From the NCBI GenBank assembly GCA_035645275.1, contig DASQMX010000026.1:744001-808000 (forward strand): a DNA stretch of 64,000 bases, in the 5' to 3' direction. This DNA is from Paranoxybacillus sp035645275. Its GTDB lineage: Bacteria > Bacillota > Bacilli > Bacillales > Anoxybacillaceae. The notes beneath the pieces are model-generated. The model was not told the origin of the DNA and made no database searches. It worked only from the letters and a program-made list of their open reading frames with translations. Position 1 is the stretch's first letter; every line of letters starts with the position of its first letter. Shown here piece by piece: positions 25,197 through 34,116 of the stretch. The translations under genes were made by a program, and so were the position numbers.

Positions 25197-26173
25197 TTTT
25201 CCTTCAACCAACGAGCCACATCTTTGGCAAAATACGTTAAAATTAGATCCGCTCCTGCCCGTTTCATTCCTGTTAACATTTCCAACACAATGGCTTTTTC
25301 GTCAATCCAGCCGTTTTGTGCCGCCGCCTTAATCATCGAATACTCTCCGCTCACATTGTAAGCAACAAGCGGAAGATGGAAATGGTTTTTCATGTCGCGA
25401 ATAATATCCATATAAGCAAGTGCTGGTTTAACCATTAAGAAGTCTGCCCCTTCGCGCACATCAGATTCCGCTTCACGAAAAGCTTCAAGACGGTTCGCCG
25501 GGTCCATTTGATACGTTTTGCGATCGCCAAACTGCGGAGCACTGTTCGCTGCATCGCGGAACGGTCCATAAAAAGCGGAAGCATATTTGATGGCATAGGA
25601 CATAATTGGGATATGTGTGAATCCAGCTTCGTCCAATCCTTGACGAATCGCTGCGACAAAACCGTCCATCATATTAGAAGGAGCAATAATGTCCGCACCT
25701 GCTTTCGCTTGGCTGACAGCTGTTTTCACAAGCAATTCAAGGGACGGATCGTTTAACACTTGCTCATTTTCGACGACGCCGCAATGACCATGGCTTGTAT
25801 ATTCACATAAACATGTATCCGCAATGACGACAAGCTCTGGATAGTTTTCTTTAATTTGACGAATCGCTTGTTGCACGATGCCATGCTCGCAATAGGCTTG
25901 CGAACCCACTTCATCTTTTTCTCTCGGCACACCGAAAACGATGACAGATTTAATGCCTAATTCTACTACTTCGGCGATTTCGTCGTGTAAATAATCAAGA
26001 GAAAGCTGATAAACTCCTGGCATGGAAGCTACTTCTTGTTTCACTTGTTCGCCTTCTACAACAAAAATTGGATAAATAAGATCTTCTACGTGAAGATGTG
26101 TCTCACGCACCATCGCACGTAAATTGGCCGTTTGCCGCAAGCGGCGATGACGGCGAAATTGCAGCTCTTTCAT
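25193..26173 (-). CDS. hemB: Delta-aminolevulinic acid dehydratase (porphobilinogen synthase)
   Basis: This 326-residue enzyme condenses two 5-aminolevulinates to porphobilinogen. Schiff-base lysines are visible in SYAIKYASAFYGPFRDA (about 200) and FLMVKPALAYMDII (about 253). The DTCLCEYTSHGHCG motif (about 122-135) supplies the three cysteines of a zinc-dependent active site. It starts two bases after hemD ends in the same direction. Its stop codon touches the IS200/IS605-like element. Confidence 0.97.
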   Translation of the reverse strand: MKELQFRRHRRLRQTANLRAMVRETHLHVEDLIYPIFVVEGEQVKQEVASMPGVYQLSLDYLHDEIAEVVELGIKSVIVFGVPREKDEVGSQAYCEHGIVQQAIRQIKENYPELVVIADTCLCEYTSHGHCGVVENEQVLNDPSLELLVKTAVSQAKAGADIIAPSNMMDGFVAAIRQGLDEAGFTHIPIMSYAIKYASAFYGPFRDAANSAPQFGDRKTYQMDPANRLEAFREAESDVREGADFLMVKPALAYMDIIRDMKNHFHLPLVAYNVSGEYSMIKAAAQNGWIDEKAIVLEMLTGMKRAGADLILTYFAKDVARWLKEK

Positions 26174-26175
26174 TT

Positions 26176-26958
26176 TTATTCCTCCCTATCAGAAAAATAA
26201 ACAATCATCGCTTTAATCATATCATCAATCGTATAGTTTTCTGGACAAATATGTACTTGTATTCCTGCTTCTTCAGCCGCTTGTTTCGTAATGGGACCGA
26301 TGCAGGCAATTACACAATGCTGAAACAGCGGGCGCCATTCGATTCCTTCCAGCATTTGCATAAAGCTATTGACGGTTGAAGGGCTTGTAAATGTAATCAC
26401 ATCGATTTTTTGCTTTATTAAGAGTTCAATCAATTGTGCTTTTCCGCTTTCATTCAGCTTTGTTTCATAAACAACGAGCTCTGTTATATTCGCCCCCATT
26501 TCTTCCAATGCCTGTTTTAAGGCAGGGCGAGCTAAGTTCCCTTTTACTAATAATACACGCTCCTTTGGCTTAATAAGCGGCTTTAACGCCTCAATGAGCC
26601 CTTCAGCGACAAACTCTTTCGGCACAACAGACGGTTGAAACCCTTTCTTTTTCAACGCTTGTGCCGTTTTTTTGCCAACCACAGCGATTTTTGGAAGCCC
26701 TTCTTTTAAAACAGCTTCATCCATTAACTGAAAGAAAAAATCGACGCCATTTTTACTTGTAAAAATGAGCCAATCATAACGATTGACTTCTTTTAGTACT
26801 TGCTTAATCGATTCAATATTTTGGGGCAAGGAAAAAGAAATAAGCGGGATTTCAAGCGGAAAAGCTCCCGTTTGCATAAGCAGCTCAGAGAACTCTCTCG
26901 CTTGTTCTTTCCCCCTTGTTACAAGCACCGTTTTGCCAGAAAGCGGACGCTCAGTCAT
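26176..26958 (-). CDS. hemD: Uroporphyrinogen-III synthase
   Basis: This 260-residue protein closes hydroxymethylbilane into uroporphyrinogen III. The poorly conserved family is recognised by GKTVLVTRGKEQAREFSELL at the start, WLIFTSKNGVDFFF (about 82), KIAVVGKKTAQALKKKGF, the ITFTSPSTVNSFMQML block (about 190) and IACIGPITKQAAEEAGI. It overlaps hemC by one base, so translation is probably coupled, and lies in the standard hemAXCDBL order. Confidence 0.93.
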   Translation of the reverse strand: MTERPLSGKTVLVTRGKEQAREFSELLMQTGAFPLEIPLISFSLPQNIESIKQVLKEVNRYDWLIFTSKNGVDFFFQLMDEAVLKEGLPKIAVVGKKTAQALKKKGFQPSVVPKEFVAEGLIEALKPLIKPKERVLLVKGNLARPALKQALEEMGANITELVVYETKLNESGKAQLIELLIKQKIDVITFTSPSTVNSFMQMLEGIEWRPLFQHCVIACIGPITKQAAEEAGIQVHICPENYTIDDMIKAMIVYFSDREE

Positions 26959-27890
26959 TACTGCTCTAACTCCTCTTTGACCCGATCAATTAACGCTTTC
27001 GCTCCTTGTTTCGCCAACATCTCAGCCGCTTTTACACCAAGTTCTTTCGGATTCGTTCCTGTGGCGATTTCCTTATATATCTCTTTGCCATCAGGAGACG
27101 CGACTAAAGCAGTTAATACAATCGCATCGTTTTCGTTGATATACGCATAGCCGGCAATCGGCACTTGACAGCCGCCTTCCATTTGATGAAGAAATGCTCG
27201 TTCGGCAGTAACGGCCCGTTCCGTCTGTTCATCGTTCAGTTTCCTTAGCCACTCTAATAATTCGGCATCATCTTCTCTGCATTCAATCGCAAGTGCTCCT
27301 TGTCCAACCGCCGGCACGCAAAACTCTGGCGATAAATACTCCGTAACGACTTCGTTCGTCCATCCCATTCGCGCCAAACCAGCTGCGGCAAGAACAATCG
27401 CATCGTAGTCTTCATTTTGCAATTTCGCCAGCCTTGTATCGATATTGCCGCGAATCCATTTAATTTCAAGATCCGGACGTTTTGCTAACAATTGCGCAGA
27501 ACGTCTTAAACTGCTTGTGCCGACAATGGCTCCGCTTGGCAATTCGGAAAAAGGCAGATGATTTTTCGAAATAATGACGTCACGGTGGTCCTCACGCACT
27601 GGGACGCAGCCAATGATGAGACCTTCCGGCAATACGGCAGGCATGTCTTTCATACTATGTACAGCCATATCGATTTCTCGATCGAGCATCGCCTGCTCAA
27701 TCTCTTTTACAAACAGCCCTTTTCCGCCTACTTTTGACAATGTAACGTTTAAAATTTGGTCTCCTTTTGTGACGATTTCCTTCACTTCGAATTCGAACGG
27801 AGCCCCTAGTTCCTTCAGTTTAGAAATCACCCAATTTGTTTGCGTTAAGGCAAGCTTGCTTCGCCGCGAACCAACAATAATTCTCCGCAT
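26958..27890 (-). CDS. hemC: Hydroxymethylbilane synthase (porphobilinogen deaminase)
   Basis: This 310-residue enzyme polymerises four porphobilinogens. The start MRRIIVGSRRSKLALTQTNW, the VGTSSLRRSAQLLAKRPDLE block, the RGNIDTRLAKL motif and the dipyrromethane-cofactor cysteine in MEGGCQVPIAGYA (about 240) are all present. It follows hemX by 15 bases. Confidence 0.97.
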   Translation of the reverse strand: MRRIIVGSRRSKLALTQTNWVISKLKELGAPFEFEVKEIVTKGDQILNVTLSKVGGKGLFVKEIEQAMLDREIDMAVHSMKDMPAVLPEGLIIGCVPVREDHRDVIISKNHLPFSELPSGAIVGTSSLRRSAQLLAKRPDLEIKWIRGNIDTRLAKLQNEDYDAIVLAAAGLARMGWTNEVVTEYLSPEFCVPAVGQGALAIECREDDAELLEWLRKLNDEQTERAVTAERAFLHQMEGGCQVPIAGYAYINENDAIVLTALVASPDGKEIYKEIATGTNPKELGVKAAEMLAKQGAKALIDRVKEELEQ

Positions 27891-27905
27891 TATTTTTTTC
27901 CTCCA

Positions 27906-28739
27906 TCATGAATACCAAAAATGAAATCTCGATAAACTTCCAAATAAGAAAAAGTTGATTAATAAAAATAAAAATGAGCCAATATTCAAAAGAGCAATTT
28001 CTTTTCCTTGAACTTCCTTAACAATTCGTTTGTAAAAATAAAAGCTGTAAATGCCAAGAACGGCGAAAGAACCTAATACCTTTGCATCGTACCAATGAAA
28101 ATGCTCGATTTTTATATAAGCCCAAATCACACCAAGGATAAGTCCTAATAATAACATAGGCATTCCGATAATATTTAAAACATAGGACATATGGTCAAGT
28201 TTAGCTAAATCTTCTATTCTGAGAAGCATTTTTCCCCATTTTTTCTGTTTGAGCAAATTATATTGCAAGATATATAACAAAGAAAAAACAAATGAAAGAG
28301 AAAATGCTCCGTATGCTAAAATCGCCATTGTAATATGAATCATTAAAAGCTCTGAAACAAGTTGTTCCGCAACAGCTGAAGATTGATGATGCACAGGTGC
28401 GAACGTACAAATAGCTAACACTAAAAAGCCTAATACGTTCGTAAAAAAAATAAGAAAATCGATACGCATCAAGCGGTTGATGATAAGCGACAACGTAATT
28501 AACACCCACGCATAAAAATAGAGCCCTTCAAAAATCGAAAGAACTGGAAATCTTCCTGTTTCAACAATTCGAAAAACGAAAAAAAAGGTTTGAAAAATCC
28601 AAACAATAGAAAGCAACCAGAAGGCGACACGGTTGGCCTTCCGGTTATTGTCAAGGAAATCTATAAAATATAGCAACACAGACAAGGCGTACAGAATAAT
28701 CGACAATTCATACAATCTAGTGATATTCATCTCTAACAT
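27906..28739 (-). CDS. hemX: HemX membrane protein (CcsA/ResC-like)
   Basis: This 277-residue integral membrane protein has about eight hydrophobic helices and a C-terminal cytochrome-c-assembly-type region. B. subtilis HemX lowers the amount of glutamyl-tRNA reductase and is not itself a pathway enzyme. The ATG at 28739 has AGAGGA eight bases upstream. It lies between hemA and hemC as expected. Confidence 0.92.
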   Translation of the reverse strand: MLEMNITRLYELSIILYALSVLLYFIDFLDNNRKANRVAFWLLSIVWIFQTFFFVFRIVETGRFPVLSIFEGLYFYAWVLITLSLIINRLMRIDFLIFFTNVLGFLVLAICTFAPVHHQSSAVAEQLVSELLMIHITMAILAYGAFSLSFVFSLLYILQYNLLKQKKWGKMLLRIEDLAKLDHMSYVLNIIGMPMLLLGLILGVIWAYIKIEHFHWYDAKVLGSFAVLGIYSFYFYKRIVKEVQGKEIALLNIGSFLFLLINFFLFGSLSRFHFWYS

Positions 28740-28755
28740 TCGTTAAATTCCTCTC

Positions 28756-30105
28756 TTAAGACTGTAGAGACGGTTTGATCGATAGTTTGCTTGTTGTATC
28801 CTCGTTCATGCGATAGGCATTTTGTTTTTGCGCTTGTACTGCCTCTTCAATGTTAAAAATTTTCATAAACAGATGAAGTGCCTCTTCTGCGTTTGGCTCT
28901 GCTGCCAGCTCTTTCGCGCGCAAAATCGGGTCGCGCAACAGTTGATTGATAATGCTTTTTGTATGTTTATTTAACACTTTCCGATCGCGCTCTGATAAAT
29001 GCGGAAGCTTTCGTTCAATGCTTTGCATCGTCTCCGCTTGAATCGCCAGCGCTTTTTCACGTAAAGCAGCAATAACTGGTACAACCCCAAGCGTGTTAAG
29101 CCAATGACGAAACTCAACAATCTCTGCTTCAATCATCAATTCAATTTGTTCTGCTGCTTTTTTCCGCTCCTCTAAATTCGCTTCAACAATGCCTTGTAAG
29201 TCGTCAATATCATATAAAAAGACGCTTTCTAACTCCGCAATGGCCGGATCTAAATCGCGGGGAACCGCGATATCAACGATGAACAACGGGCGTCCTTTGC
29301 GCATTTTTTCAACATCAATCATCATATCTTTTGTAATAACATAATCTTTCGCACCGGTAGAGCTGATTAAAATATCCGCCTCTACAAGCGCACATTGCAA
29401 TTCAGAAAGCGGCTTTGCCTGTCCGGAAAAACGTTCTGCCAAGTCTTTTGCTTTTGTAAATGTCCGGTTAATGACGGTCACTTTTTGTACGCCGCTTCCG
29501 TAAAGGTTTTGCACCGCTAATTCTCCCATTTTGCCGGCGCCTAAAATCAACACATGCTTTGCTTTTAAATCACCAAAAATCTTTTTGGCTAACTCAACGG
29601 CTGCATAACTGACAGAAACAGCATTCGAGCCGATTTCCGTTTCCGAATGAGCTCGCTTGGCCAGTGTAACCGCTTGCTTGAACAACTGTTTAAAAATCGT
29701 ACCAATTGTATTTTCTTCCTGAGCAAGAAGAAAGCTTGAACGAACCTGTCCCAAGATTTGCGTTTCTCCTAAAATCATCGAATCAAGTCCACAGGCAACG
29801 CGGAATAAATGCTCAACCGCCGCTTCATCTTCATATATTTTCAAATATGGAGTAAACGTTTCTTTATCAAGATGAAACCAATCCGCTAAAAACGATTTTA
29901 TATAGTAACGCCCAGTATGCAACTGGTCGACAACAGCGTAAATTTCCGTACGGTTGCACGTAGAAACAATGACGTTTTCGAGAATGCCTTTTTGATCTTT
30001 TAATGCATTCATCGCTTCAGCTAGTTCCGCTTGGTTAAACGTCAATTTTTCACGAATTTCTACAGGGGCCGTTTTATAGTTTACGCCGACAACAACAATA
30101 TGCAC
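28756..30105 (-). CDS. hemA: Glutamyl-tRNA reductase
   Basis: This 449-residue NADPH enzyme makes glutamate-1-semialdehyde from glutamyl-tRNA and is the first committed step. Visible are the start HIVVVGVNYKTAPVEIREKL, the catalytic cysteine in VSTCNRTEIYAV (about 50), the NADPH loop VLILGAGKMGELAV (about 186) and the C-terminal dimerisation helices. Start is GTG at 30105 with AGGGGG upstream. It heads hemAXCDBL. A TATAAT -10 is visible about 45 bases upstream. Confidence 0.97.
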   Translation of the reverse strand: MHIVVVGVNYKTAPVEIREKLTFNQAELAEAMNALKDQKGILENVIVSTCNRTEIYAVVDQLHTGRYYIKSFLADWFHLDKETFTPYLKIYEDEAAVEHLFRVACGLDSMILGETQILGQVRSSFLLAQEENTIGTIFKQLFKQAVTLAKRAHSETEIGSNAVSVSYAAVELAKKIFGDLKAKHVLILGAGKMGELAVQNLYGSGVQKVTVINRTFTKAKDLAERFSGQAKPLSELQCALVEADILISSTGAKDYVITKDMMIDVEKMRKGRPLFIVDIAVPRDLDPAIAELESVFLYDIDDLQGIVEANLEERKKAAEQIELMIEAEIVEFRHWLNTLGVVPVIAALREKALAIQAETMQSIERKLPHLSERDRKVLNKHTKSIINQLLRDPILRAKELAAEPNAEEALHLFMKIFNIEEAVQAQKQNAYRMNEDTTSKLSIKPSLQS

Positions 30106-30150
30106 TTTCCCATACCCCCTAAAACTAAGAGTACCTTGTCGTCTTTTTCT

Positions 30151-30156
30151 ATTATA
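30151..30156 (-). promoter_or_regulatory. Candidate -10 of the hemA promoter
   Basis: A perfect TATAAT lies on the minus strand about 46 bases before the hemA GTG. The -35 region is A/T rich without a clear TTGACA, so strength and sigma factor are unsure. In B. subtilis this promoter is subject to PerR, but I see no full PerR box here. Confidence 0.45.
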
Positions 30157-30240
30157 ACATGTCTATTTCTTTTTTAACGAAAAAAATGTGAACACAATTT
30201 GAACCCATATGGTAAACTTTTATAAGACAGTGTGGGTGAT

Positions 30241-30358
30241 GTCTAGCTCGGCGACCAACCGCTCGGGGTCAAATAACCTTCTCCCTTGAGGTGACAAGCA
30301 CCTCTTCGGGAGAAGAACATTTGCCCATCGCGGTTAGGCGGGTCGCCTCCGCTTTTCT
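30241..30358. repeat. Cloverleaf-like structured intergenic repeat
   Basis: This segment begins GTCTAGCTCGG and ends TCCGCTTTTC. It holds nested inverted repeats: GGCGACC / GGTCGCC, AACCGC / GCGGTT, CTTCTCCC / GGGAGAAG and GAGGTG / CACCTC. I recall similar GTCTAGCTC...TCCGCTTTTC repeats from intergenic regions of Bacillus and Geobacillus genomes. It lies in the divergent gap between hemA and the 30.46-kb gene and contains no convincing ORF. Confidence 0.75.
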
Positions 30359-30362
30359 TATT

Positions 30363-30385
30363 GTCTAGCTCGGCTCCGCTTTTCT
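30363..30385. repeat. Internally deleted copy of the 30.24-kb repeat
   Basis: The sequence GTCTAGCTCGG joined directly to CTCCGCTTTTCT reproduces the first and last bases of the preceding repeat with the centre missing. The two copies are separated by four bases. Confidence 0.75.
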
Positions 30386-30461
30386 AATTCCCACAATGTG
30401 TACCTTAACAAAAAAGCGTTTATTCATCAAGGCAATTGCATTTTGAACGAGGGGGACTTCC

Positions 30462-30947
30462 ATGAAAAAACAAGGAATTTTCTCTGGCATTATTTTAATT
30501 GGATTTGGTCTTTATTTTCTCAGTGAACAGCTTCAATTTCCCTTCCTTCGCAGTCTTCAAAGTTGGCCAACATTATTAATGATTGTCGGGCTTGCTTTGC
30601 TTGGACAGGCGTATTACGCCAAAGAATATCAACAAATTTTTGCTGGAACGATTTTGTTTGGTTTTGGTCTCCACTTTCATCTTCTGCAATATGTGAAGGT
30701 GTGGCCAAACGATATTGGAATATTTTTATTCATTATTGCAATTGGTATGTTACTTCATGCACAAAAAACAAAATCTGGATTTGTTTATGGCTTATTCTTT
30801 TTACTTCTTTCATGTGCCATGCTTTTTTATAACCGCATCAATCAATGGTTTAACTTCGTTGAAAGCGGAATTGCTGTTTTATGGAAATTTTGGCCTGTTG
30901 GATTAATCATTGTTGGTACATATTTATTGTTTATTAAAAAAAGGTAA
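30462..30947 (+). CDS. Small multi-pass membrane protein (LiaI/LiaF-like TM region)
   Basis: This 161-residue protein is nearly all hydrophobic: about six short helices arranged as repeated GIILIGFGLYFL / GTILFGFGLHFHL / WPVGLIIVGTYLLF units, which resemble the LiaI/LiaF-type transmembrane module (DUF5668). It lacks the LiaF extracellular domain. A GAGGGGGA ribosome site lies eight bases before the ATG. It is on the plus strand between hemA and ysxC and faces ysxC, with a shared two-way terminator. Its function is unknown; related modules sit in envelope-stress proteins. Confidence 0.75.
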   Translation: MKKQGIFSGIILIGFGLYFLSEQLQFPFLRSLQSWPTLLMIVGLALLGQAYYAKEYQQIFAGTILFGFGLHFHLLQYVKVWPNDIGIFLFIIAIGMLLHAQKTKSGFVYGLFFLLLSCAMLFYNRINQWFNFVESGIAVLWKFWPVGLIIVGTYLLFIKKR

Positions 30948-30980
30948 AATATACTATCGTTTCCATACGGTAAAAATAGA

Positions 30981-31020
30981 AACACCAGCCTCACCTAAAG
31001 TACAAGACTGGTGTTTTTTA
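30981..31020. terminator. Bidirectional terminator between the 30.46-kb gene and ysxC
   Basis: The arms AAACACCAG and CTGGTGTTT form a 9-bp stem, with TTTTTT after the plus-strand arm and an A-rich tract giving Ts on the minus side. It lies between two convergent genes. Confidence 0.85.
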
Positions 31021-31024
31021 TTAT

Positions 31025-31606
31025 TTACATGAATTGTTGCAGCACTGCCCAAGCTTCATCTTTTCCTTGCCCTGTTTCTGATGAAAAGATGATGATAGGG
31101 TCGCCCTCAACAACGTTTAAAGTCTCGCGGACAACTTTCACATGCTTTTGCCATTTTCCTCTAGGGATTTTATCCGCTTTTGTCGCGATAATCACCGTTG
31201 GAATTTCATAATGCTTCAAAAACTCATACATCATCACATCGTCTTTTGTTGGTGCATGGCGCAAATCAACGATAAGAACGACAGCGCGCAATTGCTCACG
31301 TGTCGTTAAATAGGTTTCAATCATTTTTCCCCATGCTTCCCGTTCCTTTTTGGACACTTTTGCAAAACCATATCCAGGTACATCGACAAAATAAAAGGAT
31401 TCATTAATAAGAAAGAAATTTAACGTTTGCGTTTTTCCCGGTTTTGAAGAGGTTCTTGCCAAGTTTTTCCGATTAATCATTTTATTAATGAACGAAGACT
31501 TTCCGACATTTGAACGACCCGCTAAAGCAAATTCAGGAAGGTTATTATTAGGATATTGTTCTGGCTTTACTGCACTGATGACAATTTCTGCACTTGTTAT
31601 TTTCAT
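31025..31606 (-). CDS. ysxC: Ribosome biogenesis GTPase YsxC (EngB)
   Basis: This 193-residue GTPase assists 50S subunit assembly. G1 is GRSNVGKSSFI (about 31), G2 lies near RTSSKPGKTQT, G3 is DVPGYG, and G4 is ATKADK. It overlaps the end of lonA by 4 bases (ATGA), as in the B. subtilis lonA-ysxC arrangement, so it is translated from the lonA transcript. Confidence 0.96.
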   Translation of the reverse strand: MKITSAEIVISAVKPEQYPNNNLPEFALAGRSNVGKSSFINKMINRKNLARTSSKPGKTQTLNFFLINESFYFVDVPGYGFAKVSKKEREAWGKMIETYLTTREQLRAVVLIVDLRHAPTKDDVMMYEFLKHYEIPTVIIATKADKIPRGKWQKHVKVVRETLNVVEGDPIIIFSSETGQGKDEAWAVLQQFM

Positions 31607-33927
31607 TGTTTCTCCCCTACCAACGCATGTTCTAATACTTCATCCAAATGTGAAACAAGGACAAATTGCAAATCTTTTTTCACAATATCAGGAATATCGT
31701 CCAAATCTTTTTCATTTTCTTTCGGTAAAATGACTTTCTTTAAGCCAGCGCGATGGGCGCTTAATGTTTTTTCTTTTAGGCCACCGATTGGAAGAACGCG
31801 TCCACGCAGCGTAATTTCACCGGTCATGCCAACATAGCGGCTGACAGGACGGCCCGTTAAGGCGGAAATTAATGCCGTCGCAATCGTGATTCCCGCAGAA
31901 GGTCCGTCTTTTGGCACTGCTCCTTCAGGCACATGAATGTGAATATCGTATTTTTCATGAAAATCCTCATCAATGTTTAAGTCTTTCGCTTTTGAGCGAA
32001 TATAGCTAAATGCCGCTTGCGCTGATTCTTTCATCACATCGCCTAGTTTTCCGGTTAAGACAAGCTTGCCTTTTCCAGGAGCTAAAGATACTTCAATCGA
32101 GAGCGTATCACCGCCAAACGGCGTATAGGCAAGTCCGGTTGCTACGCCAACTTGGTCTTTCAGCTCTGCCTGCCCGTAACGATAGATGCGTTTCCCTAAA
32201 AATTCCTCCAGGTTTTTCTCTGTGATGATAACGCGTTTGCGCTCTTCAGAAACAAGAAGTTTTGCAGCTTTGCGGCAAATGGTAGCAAGTTGCCGTTCCA
32301 ATCCACGAACACCGGCTTCCCGCGTATAATAGCGAATGATATGTAATATCGCTTCATCGCGAATTTGCAACAAACCTTTTTTCAAGCCATGCTCTTTCAT
32401 TTGTTTTGGAAGCAAATGCTGCTTGGCAATATGCAGCTTTTCTACTTCCGTATACCCAGCAATCGTAATAATTTCCATTCTATCTAATAATGGTCCTGGA
32501 ATCGTTGCCAAGTTGTTCGCTGTCGCAATGAACATCACTTTTGATAAATCGTACGGCTCTTCGATGTAATGGTCACTAAATGAATGATTTTGTTCTGGGT
32601 CTAACACTTCTAACATCGCCGCGGATGGATCACCGCGAAAATCGCTTGACATTTTATCAATCTCATCAAGCAAAAACACCGGATTAATGGTACCAGCTTT
32701 TTTCATTCCTTGAATGATTCTTCCTGGCATTGCTCCAACATATGTTCGACGATGACCGCGAATTTCTGATTCATCGCGAACACCACCTAACGAGATTCTT
32801 ACAAACTGACGGTTGAGCGATTTCGCAATGGAACGGGCTAACGATGTTTTCCCGACCCCCGGCGGTCCTGCTAAACAAAGAATCGGACCTTTTAGCGATT
32901 TAGTTAACTGCTGTACCGCTAAATATTCGAGCACCCGCTCTTTTACTTTTTCCAATCCGTAATGTTCTTCATTTAAAATCGTTTCCGCTCTTTTAATATC
33001 GAGAATATCTTCCGTTTGTTTTGTCCACGGAAGAGCAATAAGCCAGTCGAGATAATTGCGGATCACAGAGCTTTCTGCTGAAGTGGCAGGAATTTTTTCA
33101 TATCGCTCCAGCTCTTTTAACGCTGTTTCTTTTACATGGTCTGGCATGCCTGCTGCTTCAATCTTTTCTTTGAGCTCTTCAACTTCTCCTGTTTTTCCTT
33201 CTTTTTCACCGAGCTCTTTTTGAATCGCCTTCATTTGTTCACGCAAATAATATTCTTTTTGCGTCCGCTCCATCGATTGTTTAACGCGTATACTGATTTT
33301 TTTCTCAAGCTCTAATACTTCTTTTTCATTATGAAGAATTTGAATAATTTTATTGACACGCTCTTTAACGTCGATCGTTTCCAATATGTCCTGCTTTTCT
33401 TCTAGTTTAAGCGGCAAATGCGAAGCGATAATATCCGCCATGCGCCCCGGTTCGTCAATATCGACAACAGACGCATAAAAATCATTAGAAATTTTTTTAG
33501 AAAGATGTATGTATTGTTCGAAATATTCGAGCATCATTCTTCTTAACGCTTCATCTTCAAGATCTTTTGCCGCTTTATCTGCAAACTGTTGCACTTTAAC
33601 GACAAAGCAAGGTTCTTCAGCGATTGTTTCAACAATTTTTGCCCGTGCTATCCCTTCAACTAACACGCGGAACGTTCCATTTGGGAGTTTTAATAATTGC
33701 TTTACACGAGCTAACGTTCCCATTTGATACATTTCATCTATTTCTGGTTCATCAATTGAAACATCTTTTTGCGATGTTAACAAAATAATATTATCTTCCA
33801 CCATGGCCTTTTCAAGGGCTTGAACGGATTTCTCGCGCCCTACATCAAGATGCAGCACCATTGTTGGAAAAACGAGCAAACCTCTTAACGGCAGGAGGGG
33901 GACGATGCTCTCTTTCTTTCTAGCCAT
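31603..33927 (-). CDS. lonA: ATP-dependent protease LonA
   Basis: This 774-residue protease has the N-terminal LON substrate domain (VPLLPLRGLLVFPTMVLHLDVG), a coiled coil, an AAA+ module with Walker A GPPGVGKTSLARSIA (about 350) and Walker B FLLDEIDKM, and a serine-lysine protease domain with PKDGPSAGITIATAL (Ser about 677) and catalytic Lys about 42 residues further. ATG at 33927 is preceded by GGAGGT. It degrades misfolded and regulatory proteins. Confidence 0.97.
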   Translation of the reverse strand: MARKKESIVPLLPLRGLLVFPTMVLHLDVGREKSVQALEKAMVEDNIILLTSQKDVSIDEPEIDEMYQMGTLARVKQLLKLPNGTFRVLVEGIARAKIVETIAEEPCFVVKVQQFADKAAKDLEDEALRRMMLEYFEQYIHLSKKISNDFYASVVDIDEPGRMADIIASHLPLKLEEKQDILETIDVKERVNKIIQILHNEKEVLELEKKISIRVKQSMERTQKEYYLREQMKAIQKELGEKEGKTGEVEELKEKIEAAGMPDHVKETALKELERYEKIPATSAESSVIRNYLDWLIALPWTKQTEDILDIKRAETILNEEHYGLEKVKERVLEYLAVQQLTKSLKGPILCLAGPPGVGKTSLARSIAKSLNRQFVRISLGGVRDESEIRGHRRTYVGAMPGRIIQGMKKAGTINPVFLLDEIDKMSSDFRGDPSAAMLEVLDPEQNHSFSDHYIEEPYDLSKVMFIATANNLATIPGPLLDRMEIITIAGYTEVEKLHIAKQHLLPKQMKEHGLKKGLLQIRDEAILHIIRYYTREAGVRGLERQLATICRKAAKLLVSEERKRVIITEKNLEEFLGKRIYRYGQAELKDQVGVATGLAYTPFGGDTLSIEVSLAPGKGKLVLTGKLGDVMKESAQAAFSYIRSKAKDLNIDEDFHEKYDIHIHVPEGAVPKDGPSAGITIATALISALTGRPVSRYVGMTGEITLRGRVLPIGGLKEKTLSAHRAGLKKVILPKENEKDLDDIPDIVKKDLQFVLVSHLDEVLEHALVGEKQ

Positions 33928-33960
33928 TATGAACACCTCCATATCTCACTCTATTCGTCT

Positions 33961-33989
33961 ATTGTATAGCACGTTGTAATGTTTGTAAA
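33961..33989 (-). promoter_or_regulatory. Sigma-A promoter of lonA-ysxC
   Basis: On the minus strand TTTACA (33984-33989) and TACAAT (33961-33966) are separated by exactly 17 bases, about 35 bases before the lonA start. I saw no CIRCE or CtsR repeat around it. Confidence 0.7.
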
Positions 33990-34062
33990 ATCGTAACACT
34001 TTTTTCAATGACCGTCTCATCATGAAAAAGGCAACGAGATTTTAAGAATGGTTCCATACAAA

Positions 34063-34109
34063 CAAAGTTCGACTTCGATCAAACGGAATGGACCGGGTCG
34101 AAGCCGAAC
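34063..34109 (-). terminator. Probable terminator after lonB
   Basis: The arms GTTCGGCTTCGA and TCGAAGTCGAAC form an 11/12-bp stem with a long loop, followed on the minus strand by TTTGTTTGT. It begins eight bases beyond the lonB stop. Confidence 0.65.
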
Positions 34110-34116
34110 ATCATCT

